This document shows, piece after piece, positions 53,369 through 62,900 of a stretch of 64,000 nucleotides of DNA (position 1 is its first letter; the number at the start of each line of letters is the position of its first letter). The position numbers and the translations under genes were made by a program. Location: contig JAPOZO010000052.1 of the NCBI GenBank assembly GCA_026706025.1, positions 262,654 through 326,653 of the forward strand, in the 5' to 3' direction. Source of the DNA: Candidatus Poribacteria bacterium. GTDB lineage: Bacteria > Poribacteria > WGA-4E > WGA-3G. Under the pieces are notes generated by a model. The model did no database searches. It worked only from the letters and a program-made list of their open reading frames with translations, and had not been told where the DNA came from.

Positions 53369-54826
53369 ATGATCTGGCATATTGCGAAAAAAGAGATATA
53401 TCACAATCTCACAACGCTGCGGTTCGTCTTGATGATAATCCTTCTGCCCATCTTGATGATCGCCAATGCTCTCATATATGGCTTTGGGGATAATGGGTAC
53501 ACAGCGGAAATACGAGAGTATAACCGTAAAGTAGACCAAGGACGCTCTCATATTGAAAAATATGCTGCCCAGGGTTTAGGAGAGTTGGCGATGGTTGGTC
53601 CAGCAGAGATACCCAAGCGTCCGCCACAGTTGAAATTCTGTGCCGATGGTGCTGATGCCCGCATACCCCATTCTATCACGATCGCATATCGCGTAAATTG
53701 GGAACGGCCTGAATACGAGGACTTGGTTGAAAGCTACAGTTGGCGGGAGTTGTGGTCCTTAGAATATCTACCTTCAAATCATGGCGGGGACGCAACTACA
53801 CTCATCAAAATTGACTGGGTATTCATCGGTGTCTTCATGAGTTTTTTTGTTATTTTATTTACTTTCGACGCCATCGCCGGGGAACGCGTTCGCGGAACAC
53901 TCAGTCTCATGATGTCCAACTCAATCCCTCGTGGACAGGTATTATTCGCGAAATACTTAGGAACATTTTTCACGCTCACCATCCCTCTCCTGATTGGAGT
54001 CCTCATGAACCTTCTCATCATCTACCTGTCAGGGAACATCCCCTTTGATTCAGGCAGTTGGCTTCGGATTTTAGGAATGGTAGGACTCTTCGCGTTGCAT
54101 ATTTCTATTTTCATTTTTTTGGGGCTGTTTTTCTCAAGTCGCGTCTCAAATGCTATCACCAGTTTAGTGTGGTTATTGCTAACTTGGGTCTGTTTAGCAT
54201 TTATTTTCCCGAGTCTACTCGGACTATTCGTCGGCACCCTCGATCCAATCCCATCAATAGAAAGAATATCCGCGAAAAAACGCTTGCAATTAGCGAACAT
54301 AGATGATGAATTTCGCCCAGCAGAATTGGTGAAAGCAGCAAAACTCAGTGAAGCCCCTTCGGTTGACAATCCATCAGCAACGCGCCTATGGGCAACCTAC
54401 TTCAGGGAAAGGTCTGAAGTGCAAACCCGCATAGCAGATGCGCGTGTAGATCAGCAATTGAGACAGGTGCAACTCACCCGCGAACTCGCCCAAATCTCTC
54501 CGACGGCGTGTTTCCAATACGCGATGGAAAGACTCGCGAATACCGGAATAGTCAGTTATATCAGTTTTGTTAAGCAAGTACGCCGCTATAGAAATACATT
54601 CATAGATTTCATCAAAACGGAGGATAAGAGTGATCCCCATAGTCTCCATATCTACCCCGTGAGAGAGGGCTTATCTCAGAAACCTGTGGATCCAGAGACC
54701 GTACCCGTATTTAAAGAACGCATCTTGCATCAAAACGCGATTTTTCCACTCGGACTGCTGATCCTTTTTAATATCCTGTTTTTTACTGCAGCACAACTGT
54801 CCTTTCTCAAATGCGATCTGAAATAA
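53369..54826 (+). CDS. ABC-2-type permease, pair 3 subunit B
   Basis: 485 residues. Opens MIWHIAKKEIYHNLTTLRFV. Loop LKFCADGADARIPH, cytoplasmic motif FDAIAGERVRGTLSLMMSNS, later SDPHSLHIYPVREGLSQKP, and final TM LGLLILFNILFFTAAQLSFL. Duplicate of 49497. As there, no ribosome site lies directly before the ATG because the repeat element has separated it from AAGGAG near 53230. The LamG gene follows. Confidence 0.83.
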   Translation: MIWHIAKKEIYHNLTTLRFVLMIILLPILMIANALIYGFGDNGYTAEIREYNRKVDQGRSHIEKYAAQGLGELAMVGPAEIPKRPPQLKFCADGADARIPHSITIAYRVNWERPEYEDLVESYSWRELWSLEYLPSNHGGDATTLIKIDWVFIGVFMSFFVILFTFDAIAGERVRGTLSLMMSNSIPRGQVLFAKYLGTFFTLTIPLLIGVLMNLLIIYLSGNIPFDSGSWLRILGMVGLFALHISIFIFLGLFFSSRVSNAITSLVWLLLTWVCLAFIFPSLLGLFVGTLDPIPSIERISAKKRLQLANIDDEFRPAELVKAAKLSEAPSVDNPSATRLWATYFRERSEVQTRIADARVDQQLRQVQLTRELAQISPTACFQYAMERLANTGIVSYISFVKQVRRYRNTFIDFIKTEDKSDPHSLHIYPVREGLSQKPVDPETVPVFKERILHQNAIFPLGLLILFNILFFTAAQLSFLKCDLK

Positions 54827-54837
54827 GACCTCTTTTT

Positions 54838-54866
54838 TTGACAGTTTTTGTTAAATCTGTTATTAT
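54838..54866 (+). promoter_or_regulatory. promoter of the last LamG gene
   Basis: TTGACA (54838-54843), 17-base spacer, TATTAT (54861-54866), 93 bases before the ATG. The corresponding place after pair 2 is mutated. Confidence 0.65.
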
Positions 54867-54959
54867 CTTCGCAATTGATGTGATCGCACGCGGTTAAGAG
54901 TATTTTCACTGGTTCCGAAACCTTTTTATATTTGGCCAACCTCTCAAAAGGAGTTTATC

Positions 54960-55754
54960 ATGAAAAGCGTTTTTGTAGTTTTCGCAGTGATGGGTATACT
55001 CATCAGTTTTGTGCCGTGTAGTAAAGCCAATCCGCCGGAAGGATTAGTGCTGCATCTGAGTTTTGATGAAAGTGCCATTCAAGGTGATACGGCAAAGGAT
55101 TTGTCTGAAGAAGGCAACGATGGAACGATTAACGGTGATGCAAAGATGGTCGCCGGAAAGCACGGCGGCGCGTTGGAGTTTGATGGCAAGAGTGCCTTTG
55201 TTGAAGTGCCATTGGAAGATTCGATTACCTTTTCCACTGGCGATTCACTCACAGTCCAAGTGTGGGTAAAAACAGATGATGAGCCACCCAAGAACGACGG
55301 AATTGTTGGGAACTATCGTCCGGGTACTGATGCGGTTTGGATACTCTCCGTCAGCGGTGACGACCCAGCGGCACGTGGTAAGATGGGGTTTAGCGTCCGG
55401 GATAAGGGACGTGCGAATAGTGCTGGGATAAGGTCTCCGGATTTCCTGAACGATGACAAATGGCATGTCCTGGCGGGGGTCCGAGACCAGAAAGCAAAAA
55501 AGATCCGATTCTATGTGGATGGCAAGTTGATTGATGAAGTTGACGACAACACAAAGGACATCAACAGTGGACAGTCAATTTGGGTAGGAGAGCATCTGAA
55601 TCGGTTTTACAAGGGATTGATTGATGAAGTGAAGGTGTGGAATCGTCCGTTGACCGCCGAGGAACTGAAACAGTCAGAACTGCAACCGTCTGATGTTGAT
55701 GCTTCACGGAAGTTGGCAACGCTATGGGGCGCGCTCAAAACAGCGCACCGGTAG
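54960..55754 (+). CDS. LamG-domain secreted protein
   Basis: 264 residues after AAAAGGAG. Signal peptide VFAVMGILISFVPCSKAN. LamG body: LVLHLSFDESAIQGDTAKDL, GGALEFDGKSAFVEVPLEDS, SLTVQVWVKTDDE, KWHVLAGVRDQ, IRFYVDGKLIDEVDD, GLIDEVKVWNRPLTAEELKQ. The tail RKLATLWGALK is a variant of the family end. It is the last gene of the plus-strand block. Confidence 0.86.
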   Translation: MKSVFVVFAVMGILISFVPCSKANPPEGLVLHLSFDESAIQGDTAKDLSEEGNDGTINGDAKMVAGKHGGALEFDGKSAFVEVPLEDSITFSTGDSLTVQVWVKTDDEPPKNDGIVGNYRPGTDAVWILSVSGDDPAARGKMGFSVRDKGRANSAGIRSPDFLNDDKWHVLAGVRDQKAKKIRFYVDGKLIDEVDDNTKDINSGQSIWVGEHLNRFYKGLIDEVKVWNRPLTAEELKQSELQPSDVDASRKLATLWGALKTAHR

Positions 55755-55771
55755 TGCTTTGTCAGGGATTC

Positions 55772-55844
55772 CGTTTGTAGTAGGGAAACCATTCATTGCC
55801 CGTCCTTGAACTGGGACGGGTGATAAATCACCCTACTACGAACG
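55772..55844. repeat. nested palindrome
   Basis: CGTTTGTAGTAGGG faces CCCTACTACGAACG (one mismatch), with an inner CCCGTCC facing GGGACGGG. It could fold as one long hairpin after the LamG gene. Confidence 0.75.
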
Positions 55845-55953
55845 GGGTCCCGTGTTGTTGCGTGATTTATCGCACAATTGACTTTACTATAACTGTTGCC
55901 TAAGCTCTTAACTTGCTTAAATAACCTGAGTTTGATAAAAGATTTTGAATTTT

Positions 55954-56186
55954 GTAGGTTGGGTTGAATGGAGATCTACTAAAAATTACATAGAGCAGAT
56001 GACTTTTGAGTTCATCAAGAAACCTGAAATCACCAAAAACCGAGTGAAACCCAACGTATTCTCACATCCACAGCGTTTCGGGTGTTGGGTTTCGCTATTT
56101 GTATCTACAAAAACGGGTCGTTGAAAATCGGCTACTTCTGTATCAACGGATGGGTTCTTGGTCTTTTACCGCTCAACCCAACCTAC
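55954..56186. mobile_element. MITE-like element with GTAGGTTGGGTTGA ends
   Basis: 233 bases between GTAGGTTGGGTTGA and its perfect inverse TCAACCCAACCTAC. The middle has GAAACCCAAC (56046-56055) facing GTTGGGTTTC (56084-56093), a second perfect hairpin. A deleted relative lies at 33469. Non-coding. Confidence 0.75.
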
Positions 56187-56270
56187 GGGAGTTTCAATCT
56201 TTATTTTCAAACTCACGTTAAATAAGCAAAGTAAGAGCTCAGGCAGCTGACTCCGTTTGGATGTTGAACT

Positions 56271-57326
56271 TCAAGTTATCGAAAAAACGCTCACCCCACC
56301 CGACTCGTCACCAACAGCAATATGCTGGTCACTTGGTGACCAAACGAGGCTTGTGACCCCCGCTGCCAGAGCGGCTTCATAAACCACCACAGAACTGATT
56401 CTGCCTCGCAATTGCCAGACATAGACCAGACCGTCGGCACCGCCTGATGCCAGCAGTTTTCCGCGATGTTGAAAACGCAGAACGCTGAGAAAATCCTGAT
56501 GCCCGGAAAGCGTAATGGGTTTGGTATCGGCCGGGCCGCGACCGGAACAATCCCACACGATAACTTCCTGGCCGCCTCCGGTAGCCAAGTATCGACTCGT
56601 GGCATCCCACGAGAGTTCTCGCACTTTCGTCGGATAGCCAGACATTTGCAAGTCTTCACCGGTAGACATAATCCAGAAATGTACAGTCGAATCTTGATCT
56701 CCGGTGGCGATGTGTTTACCGTCAGGGCTCCACGCAATCACGAGTGATGAGCCTATCCATTCCAATCGACGGACGGCTTCCGACTGTTGCGGGTCCCACA
56801 GCGTGACACCCCCGTAGGCAATCGAGGCAAGTTGTCTTACACGCGGTTTCCACTGGAGATCAGAAATCGTGCTCTGATGGTCGGGATATTCGCGAACAAG
56901 ATCGCCGATAGCGTTCCAGAGTTTCAGCTTACGCCCGGCGGCAGAGGCGAGTATCGGTTCTTTGCCGCCACTCCAAGATAGGCACTCAACCCAGGCGGCA
57001 CCCCCGTCAAGCGAATGGGTCACTTCGCCACTTGTCATATCCCACAACCGAATTTTCCCATCCTGTCCTGCGCTGGCAAGCACCTTGCTGTCTGGCCGCC
57101 ATGCGATTGACATTGTGCCGAATTCATGCCCTTTGAAGGCATGGATAACTGCTTGACGATGCCCTTCAAAAATTGTCACCGGACCGAGAACCGACGCGGC
57201 AGCGATGTATCTCCCATCAGGGGACCACGCCAGATCAATGACGTGGTCGCTGAGGGTTGCGTTCCAATTTTCGCGCAGTTGAGAGGGCTGAAACAAGCGG
57301 TTGCTCAGGTTGCTCAAGCGAGACAT
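56271..57326 (-). CDS. WD40-repeat protein
   Basis: 351 residues with about seven WD40 blades, for example VIDLAWSPDGRYIAAASV, MSIAWRPDSKVLASAGQDGK, IRLWDMTSGE, LVIAWSPDGKHIATGDQDST, LRFQHRGKLLASGGADGLVY and VTSLVWSPSDQHIAVGDESG. There is no signal peptide, so it is a cytoplasmic propeller for protein binding. The start lies 13 bases inside the end of the COG0523 GTPase gene, so the two are translationally coupled. WD40 proteins accompany COG0523 zinc chaperones in some other bacteria. Confidence 0.88.
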   Translation of the reverse strand: MSRLSNLSNRLFQPSQLRENWNATLSDHVIDLAWSPDGRYIAAASVLGPVTIFEGHRQAVIHAFKGHEFGTMSIAWRPDSKVLASAGQDGKIRLWDMTSGEVTHSLDGGAAWVECLSWSGGKEPILASAAGRKLKLWNAIGDLVREYPDHQSTISDLQWKPRVRQLASIAYGGVTLWDPQQSEAVRRLEWIGSSLVIAWSPDGKHIATGDQDSTVHFWIMSTGEDLQMSGYPTKVRELSWDATSRYLATGGGQEVIVWDCSGRGPADTKPITLSGHQDFLSVLRFQHRGKLLASGGADGLVYVWQLRGRISSVVVYEAALAAGVTSLVWSPSDQHIAVGDESGGVSVFSIT

Positions 57327-58666
57327 GCTTCAAACCCCTCAGTCAATTCGGCCCGGTCGAGGTTGCGCCCGATGAAGATGAGGCTATTGTAGCGCGGTTC
57401 ACCACCCCACGGGCGGTCGGGGCGGCCATCGAAGAGCATATGAACACCTTGGAAGACGAATCGGTTTGGCTGCCCCTTGATGCTCAGAATACCTTTCATG
57501 CGGAAAATGTCGATACCTTTTGTCCGAAGCAGATCGCTAATCCAATCGTTCAGCCGGTCGGGGTCGAGGTCACCGGGGGTTGTGATGCCGACCGATGTGA
57601 CTTCGTCATCATGTTCATGGTCTGGCTTAAATTCGCGTTCGACAGCTGGCTTGACAAGGGTGCCGCTGCCAAAGAGTTGTGCTTGAAATTCATCGGGGTG
57701 ATGCTCGGTAAACAGCGCGTAAGCCCCCGGGCGTTCGATCTGCACGTCGAAACGTAATTCGTCCGCTGTGAGATTTAACGCAATGAGTTGCCCACTCGGT
57801 TGAAGGGTGCCACCCGCCGAAAGTTCATACTCATCATCGGAGAAAACCATAACGACTGGCTCAACAGCGTCCTCCAAAGCTTCATCGGTTGACGCATTTA
57901 CGGGCACCAACGCGACTTTCATCGCCGGGTCAGGACCTTCTTGGAGAACCAGTTCATGCGTGCCTGCCGAAAGGTCATAAACACCAGCCCATTCAAACGG
58001 ATACTCCGGTTCCATAAACTGTGGGTCAACCTCCATCGCCCGGTCAAGATCGAATCCACCAACATTGAGAATCTTGTCCATTTCAACCACGGCGTCTTTC
58101 GTTCGATAAATCTTCGCTGCAGCGTTCATGCTGCGAATTCTGGCTTCCAGTTGCTCTAACTCTTCCTCGGTTACAAGGTCAATCTTGTTCAACAAAATGA
58201 CATCGGCAAAGGCAATCTGTTCACGCGCCTCATCGCTGTCATCGATGTGCTGCCAGATGTGTTTGGCATCAACCAGCGTCGTGACGGAATCCAGTTGCAG
58301 TTTCTCCTGCATTTCGGTGTCCATAAAGAACGTCTGAGCAACGGGCCCGGGGTCCGCAAGCCCTGTGGTTTCGACCATGATGTAGTCGAACTTATCGCGA
58401 CGCTTCATCAGATTCCCCAAAATACGGATGAGATCACCGCGCACCGTGCAGCAGATGCAACCGTTGTTCATCTCAAAGATCTCTTCTTCGGCACCGATGA
58501 CCAAATCATTATCGACACCGATCTCGCCGAACTCGTTTTCGATGACGGCGATACGTTTGCCATGGTTTTCGGTGAGAATGCGGTTGAGAAGCGTGGTTTT
58601 ACCAGACCCCAAAAAGCCCGTCAACACGGTGACGGGGACTTGATTGTTTAGCATGGCTGTGTTCAT
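57314..58666 (-). CDS. COG0523 (CobW/ZigA-type) metallochaperone GTPase
   Basis: 450 residues. G3E GTPase: Walker A TGFLGSGKTTLLNRIL, metal motif GCICCTVRGDL (C-x-C-C), Walker B/TTGLADPG region and guanine motif LLNKIDL. The CobW C-terminal domain follows, ending RPDRPWGGEPRYNSLIFIGR. A His-rich insert (DHEHDDE) precedes it. These proteins deliver zinc, cobalt or iron; here the AztD-like and His-rich neighbours favour zinc. Longer than the common 320-400 residues because of a middle insert of about 100 residues (around 205-300). Confidence 0.9.
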   Translation of the reverse strand: MNTAMLNNQVPVTVLTGFLGSGKTTLLNRILTENHGKRIAVIENEFGEIGVDNDLVIGAEEEIFEMNNGCICCTVRGDLIRILGNLMKRRDKFDYIMVETTGLADPGPVAQTFFMDTEMQEKLQLDSVTTLVDAKHIWQHIDDSDEAREQIAFADVILLNKIDLVTEEELEQLEARIRSMNAAAKIYRTKDAVVEMDKILNVGGFDLDRAMEVDPQFMEPEYPFEWAGVYDLSAGTHELVLQEGPDPAMKVALVPVNASTDEALEDAVEPVVMVFSDDEYELSAGGTLQPSGQLIALNLTADELRFDVQIERPGAYALFTEHHPDEFQAQLFGSGTLVKPAVEREFKPDHEHDDEVTSVGITTPGDLDPDRLNDWISDLLRTKGIDIFRMKGILSIKGQPNRFVFQGVHMLFDGRPDRPWGGEPRYNSLIFIGRNLDRAELTEGFEACLA

Positions 58667-58685
58667 CTTTCTCTCCTTGTAGAAT

Positions 58686-58946
58686 TTAGTCAGCGGTCAA
58701 GCTAACGATGTCCGTCTGATCCACATCCGCCAGCGGTTTGTGAATCTTGTATTGCCGGGGCTTTCCCGGCGTCTCCAGGATTGCAATGACCGTTTCAATA
58801 GGCGGGCAGCCCTCTTCGGTGCATTGCAACTGAGTAATCATCACGGAGATGTCTTCTGATAGGTCAAAGACTTCGGAGACCCACGATTTGACTTGGACGA
58901 GTTGCTGTGGGTCACTCTCTTTTTGCGAATTTAAAAAATTCAGCAC
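58686..58946 (-). CDS. small protein of the COG0523 operon
   Basis: 86 residues, 19 bases before the GTPase start. It holds ISVMITQLQCTEEGCPPIET and KPRQYKIHKPLADV; the C-x4-C-P-P motif could bind metal. I recall similar short proteins next to COG0523 GTPases but know no function. Confidence 0.6.
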   Translation of the reverse strand: MLNFLNSQKESDPQQLVQVKSWVSEVFDLSEDISVMITQLQCTEEGCPPIETVIAILETPGKPRQYKIHKPLADVDQTDIVSLTAD

Positions 58947-59066
58947 TGTTGTATAGCCTCCTTTAAACCGTCTGTCATCAAGCTCGTATCAATGTAGCAA
59001 CGCTGTACGACAGGAGCCTGCCCAACGAACACTTGCCACTGTGAAGCCTTGTAACTCACGGTTCGC

Positions 59067-59480
59067 TTATTTTTTTTCAACCCCGAACGAGGGAGATCGA
59101 AACCGATCAAAACGGTGACTATCAAAGGCTGCAGGCAACGGAAGTAGTGCATCTGTTCGCGCCATGGCTTCCGCCCAATCCACGAGTCGCGCATAGTGTC
59201 GATGGAGTTTTATCTGTCCTAACCACACAACACCGTGCGGTGATGTGATACAGATGACATTTGCGAGATCGCACGGACCGAGACAGCCTTCGCTGATTGT
59301 CAATGTTATTGAAGCCGACAGCCGCCTGTTCCGCCACTCCTGTTTGAGCCACTCGACCGGTACAGATGGTTTCCGTTTCTCTGTCACGCCACAACAACAA
59401 CCCTTACAGACGAGTATATGCACTAAGACACGCCGCCTTGATGCCAGTTTGGGCGGCGATTCGATTCCATCTGCTCTCAT
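59067..59480 (-). CDS. (2Fe-2S) ferredoxin-like protein (DUF1636-type)
   Basis: 137 residues. HILVCKGCCCGVTEKRKPSV and the later TISEGCLGPCDLANVICIT carry the Cys ligands of a thioredoxin-like (2Fe-2S) ferredoxin; VVWLGQIKLHRHYARLVDWA follows. Such proteins occur with CobW-type GTPases and cobalt/zinc genes. The start ATG lies only two bases from an IS605-type end on the upstream side, so its own promoter may have been displaced. Confidence 0.75.
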   Translation of the reverse strand: MRADGIESPPKLASRRRVLVHILVCKGCCCGVTEKRKPSVPVEWLKQEWRNRRLSASITLTISEGCLGPCDLANVICITSPHGVVWLGQIKLHRHYARLVDWAEAMARTDALLPLPAAFDSHRFDRFRSPSFGVEKK

Positions 59481-59936
59481 TTAAATCTTCGGTGTGGAAA
59501 CCCCTACCTTCAGGTTGGGGAGGAACACCGCTCCTTTTATATTATGAATGTGTGTATGGAAACTCGTATGAATAGTAAAGGATATGATTGAGTTTCCTAT
59601 ACACACAACGTATGATAAAAGCAGGTTACCCTGCCAAACGCCTCTTTCGAGGGTATATGTTTCCCCATCCGGATCACAGTATCCGAGAGGAATCAGACTT
59701 GGGGAGCATCCGAAACATCGTGCTGGTTGCCACACCAAGATACTGCGATATATTACGGTAGTCAATGAGGGGTCTCCCTCACCCTACCTATAGCCTTGGA
59801 AACCGGCGTATGGGACAAGCCTCGCCCTTTAGGGCGGGGTCACTGACCCCTTTTTCCAGTGTGTTACACTCCTGCGAATATACAGATTCATCACTACCCA
59901 ATGACATTCAAGGGTAGTGATGAATTTTCTCGGCAC
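59481..59936 (+). other. 456-base non-coding stretch with IS200/IS605-like ends
   Basis: See the element at 59482-59864; beyond it only a short ATGACATT-rich hairpin (TCATCACTACC / GGTAGTGATGA at about 59890-59922) lies between it and the HAF-repeat gene, where it may act as that gene's terminator (minus strand). Confidence 0.65.
59482..59864 (+). mobile_element. degenerate IS200/IS605-type element
   Basis: At the left is a hairpin CCCCTACCTTCAGGTTGGGG followed by AGGAACACC. At the right is CCGGCGTATGGGACAAGCC, then CGCCC-TTTA-GGGCG and GGGGTCACTGACCCC. Both are familiar 3'-end structures of TnpB-carrying elements (omega-RNA end). Between them no transposase is intact; the last codons VVNEGSPSPYL (about 59761-59793) could be a TnpB tail. 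Probably a remnant. Confidence 0.5.
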
Positions 59937-62900
59937 TTATTTCAAAATAACCATCCGCTTCATTTGATAGAAAGACGGCGTGGACAACCGGTAGAAATAA
60001 ACACCACTTGAAACCGGTTCACCCACATCATTTCGACCATCCCAATAGGCAGCACGTGCCCGGCCTTGATAGAAACCCGCTGACTTGAAGCCAAGCGAAA
60101 GCGTTCGCACCAATCGCCCTGTCGTATCGTAAATTGATAGCGTCACAGGGGCTGACTCCGAAAGGTGATAAGGTATCCACGTTTCGGGATTGAACGGGTT
60201 GGGATAATTCTGCAACAGTAGGCTCTGGTTGGGTATACCAATCCCCTCAAGTGTAATAGGGAGAACAGCGTTTGCAAGTGCCTCTGGCGTCACGACGAAA
60301 CTTAGCTTCTCCGAAGCAATCTCTCCGGTTGCATCCGCAACAGTGACTTCCAGAGTGTCGCCAACTTGGACGACGCTCTGGCGGGAGAGATCAGCGGTCG
60401 CTGCGGCAAAGTAGCCGTCTCGCACACGATTCGTCATAATAGCGTTCGTCCGCAGGTTTCGTACAGTGACCAGATAGCCTTCAAGGTCCTGCACACCTTC
60501 CAATTGCCCACTGACAACGAATGCCCAAGTGCTACTTGGCGTGTCAATTGATCTTGCGATCGGTGCTGCAGAAACTTGCGGTTGATTGGTCCACGGTGCC
60601 CCGACAAAGGCAACCTGTCGGGCGTGCGGCACGTTGACGATGTATCCCTTTGCCCCTTCAATCAGGAACCCGTTGTGTGGTGCATCCGGTGTCCAGCCAA
60701 CGAACTTTTGGTTGACATCATCAAGCTTAATTACCGCCGTTGCGCCAACCATCTCCGCCAGTGACCGAGCGTCCATCGGCGTGCGAGGTTTCAGCGGTGA
60801 GGAGATCATGTTCAAGCCTTTGGAGAGAGAAGCGTAGTAGACCTGGCTGAAGTCCTCTCCGTCTGTAGGCATTGGAGTGGCAATGAAGCCGTGAGTCTGC
60901 TCTTCGCCGTTTTCGGAGTGAATTTCAAACCAGCCGACAATGACACCATCATCGTTAATGGCTTGTGCAATGGTCCATTCTGCGCCGGGAATCCCGAATA
61001 GGTGAAACTCGCCCTCTGGAGTACGTAGAAATCCCTGTATTTCAGAGAAATCAAGCGGCGCAGTGTGACCAACAATCCTGCCATGGTTGTCGATGTCATC
61101 GGGGAGCGTATGCCGCTCTGCGTCAATGGACAAAGTTGTGAACTCGCCATCCTCGTAAATTAGCCCATCAATAAACTCTGTTGGTGTAAATCCTGATTCA
61201 GGTAGATTCCAACCTGCCATCACACCGGCGTTATTGATACCCCGAAAAACATTGCCGCCAACACCGCTCGAAGAGGGAACTTGCACGAAAGTCCCGTCCG
61301 GTTCGCGAAGAAGACTGGTGATGACGATGTCGTTTTCTGTTGGGAAATCGAAATGATACGAAGTGAGCTGACCGAGGTCGTTGATGCCCCACGCGAAGTT
61401 ATCGGCTGCACCCGGATTGACTGTGATAAACATACCGTCCGGTTCTCTCAGAAATCCGTGCTGCACGCCATCCGCGTCTTTATACCGACCCGTGATTTGG
61501 CCGGATGCATTGATCCCGAATGCCCGTGTGTCTGTTGCACCTTCTGGGGCAATCGTCTCAAAGACACCGTTTTTGAGCCAGAATCCTTTCCGAACAGCGT
61601 TTGCATCCACATAGCTCCCGACGATGTCTCCGGCGTTGTTGATACCGAAAAGCTCTGTCTCCGACGCACCTGCGAACGGTACATCGACGACCTCAATATG
61701 ATACGGTACACCTATTGTCAAGTGTATGCCATCTGTGGGGAGGTCGGCGACATGCTCATGGCTGTGGTCCGCGTCATGTGCTGGCGCGGGTCCCAGTGGT
61801 GCAACCCAATTTAAGGCTGCCATATTCACTGGCTGCCCCTCGACAGAAAATGTCCTGCTGACGGATACTGTGTCAAGGTCAACCTCAAGAATCTCACCGG
61901 TATTGGGATCGCTGACATAGGCGAACCCACTACCGACAGTCAGCGCGGGACGGAGACCTTCCGCATCACTGAAATCTGCAACCACTTGTGTCGATCCGAG
62001 CAACGTCCAATCGCTTGGGTTGAACACCTGCAACAGACCGTCAACGGTCAGCACTGCTAACTTATCGCCATGTTCCTTCTCAAAACCGAAACCTCTATAG
62101 GCTGCTGGCAGTTGCTGAATGTCGTTCGGATCAATTTCGGTCGAAGCAGGATAGATACGGACGAGGGCTCTGTAGCCCGGGTCCGGGCGGCTACCGTAAT
62201 TACCGATGACAAACGGCTGGGCGTGATGAGAACTGATGATGCTCGTTCGCAAGCCGTCAGGATAAGCGATCTTGTGTGCGGAGAACAGGCCGGTCACTGG
62301 GTCGTGGGTCATCACTAAAACGCCACCATCCCCTGTGCCGTCCTCACGTTTCTCATTACAGCCGGCAATGAAATGTTCGCCGACTATCGTTTCACCGTGC
62401 ATACCGAGGCAGGATGCTTGGAAATCTTCCTTGTCGTTGAACGTTTGAAGGATATTTCCCTGTTCATCAACGACCGCAAAGCCGCTCGGAAGTGAGCCGA
62501 ACTCACGGTCCGGATCGGGGAGCGAGAAAATTGTCTTTCCACCGTGCACCGGGGCTCCGGCACCGTGCTGCTGCGCCGAGGTCAATATGAGTGTGTCCGG
62601 GTTGGGTAAGAACAGGTCTTCCTCGCGCACGGTGACGTTTTTTGAATCCACACCCTCACCAAAGTTGCCATCAAAGTGGATGTTAATGCGCCCTTCGTGT
62701 GAAACAAAGTGAATGGGTCTTTGCGAGTTTACGAGTTCGCCGGTAAGGTTGAACGGCAGCAAGCTCGGTACGCCTTTCTCCTTATCGAAATGATCACCGT
62801 GTTCTTCGAGGTACAGACCGGAGTCGATGAAATTAACGCTATTGGCACCAGTTTGAATAGCGACTGCGATGCGACCGCTTTCGGTCGTGTAAACACGCGC

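Larger units (their letters stand above)
55755..56270. other. 516-base non-coding stretch with two palindromic elements
   Basis: Holds a compact nested hairpin (55772-55844) and a 233-base element ending GTAGGTTGGGTTGA/TCAACCCAACCTAC (55954-56186). No open frame with family features is visible. Confidence 0.75.

Noticed and set aside
59584..59793. 69-residue frame as a complete gene
   Set aside because: It lies within the degenerate IS605-like element, has no ribosome site, and only its last residues recall a TnpB tail.
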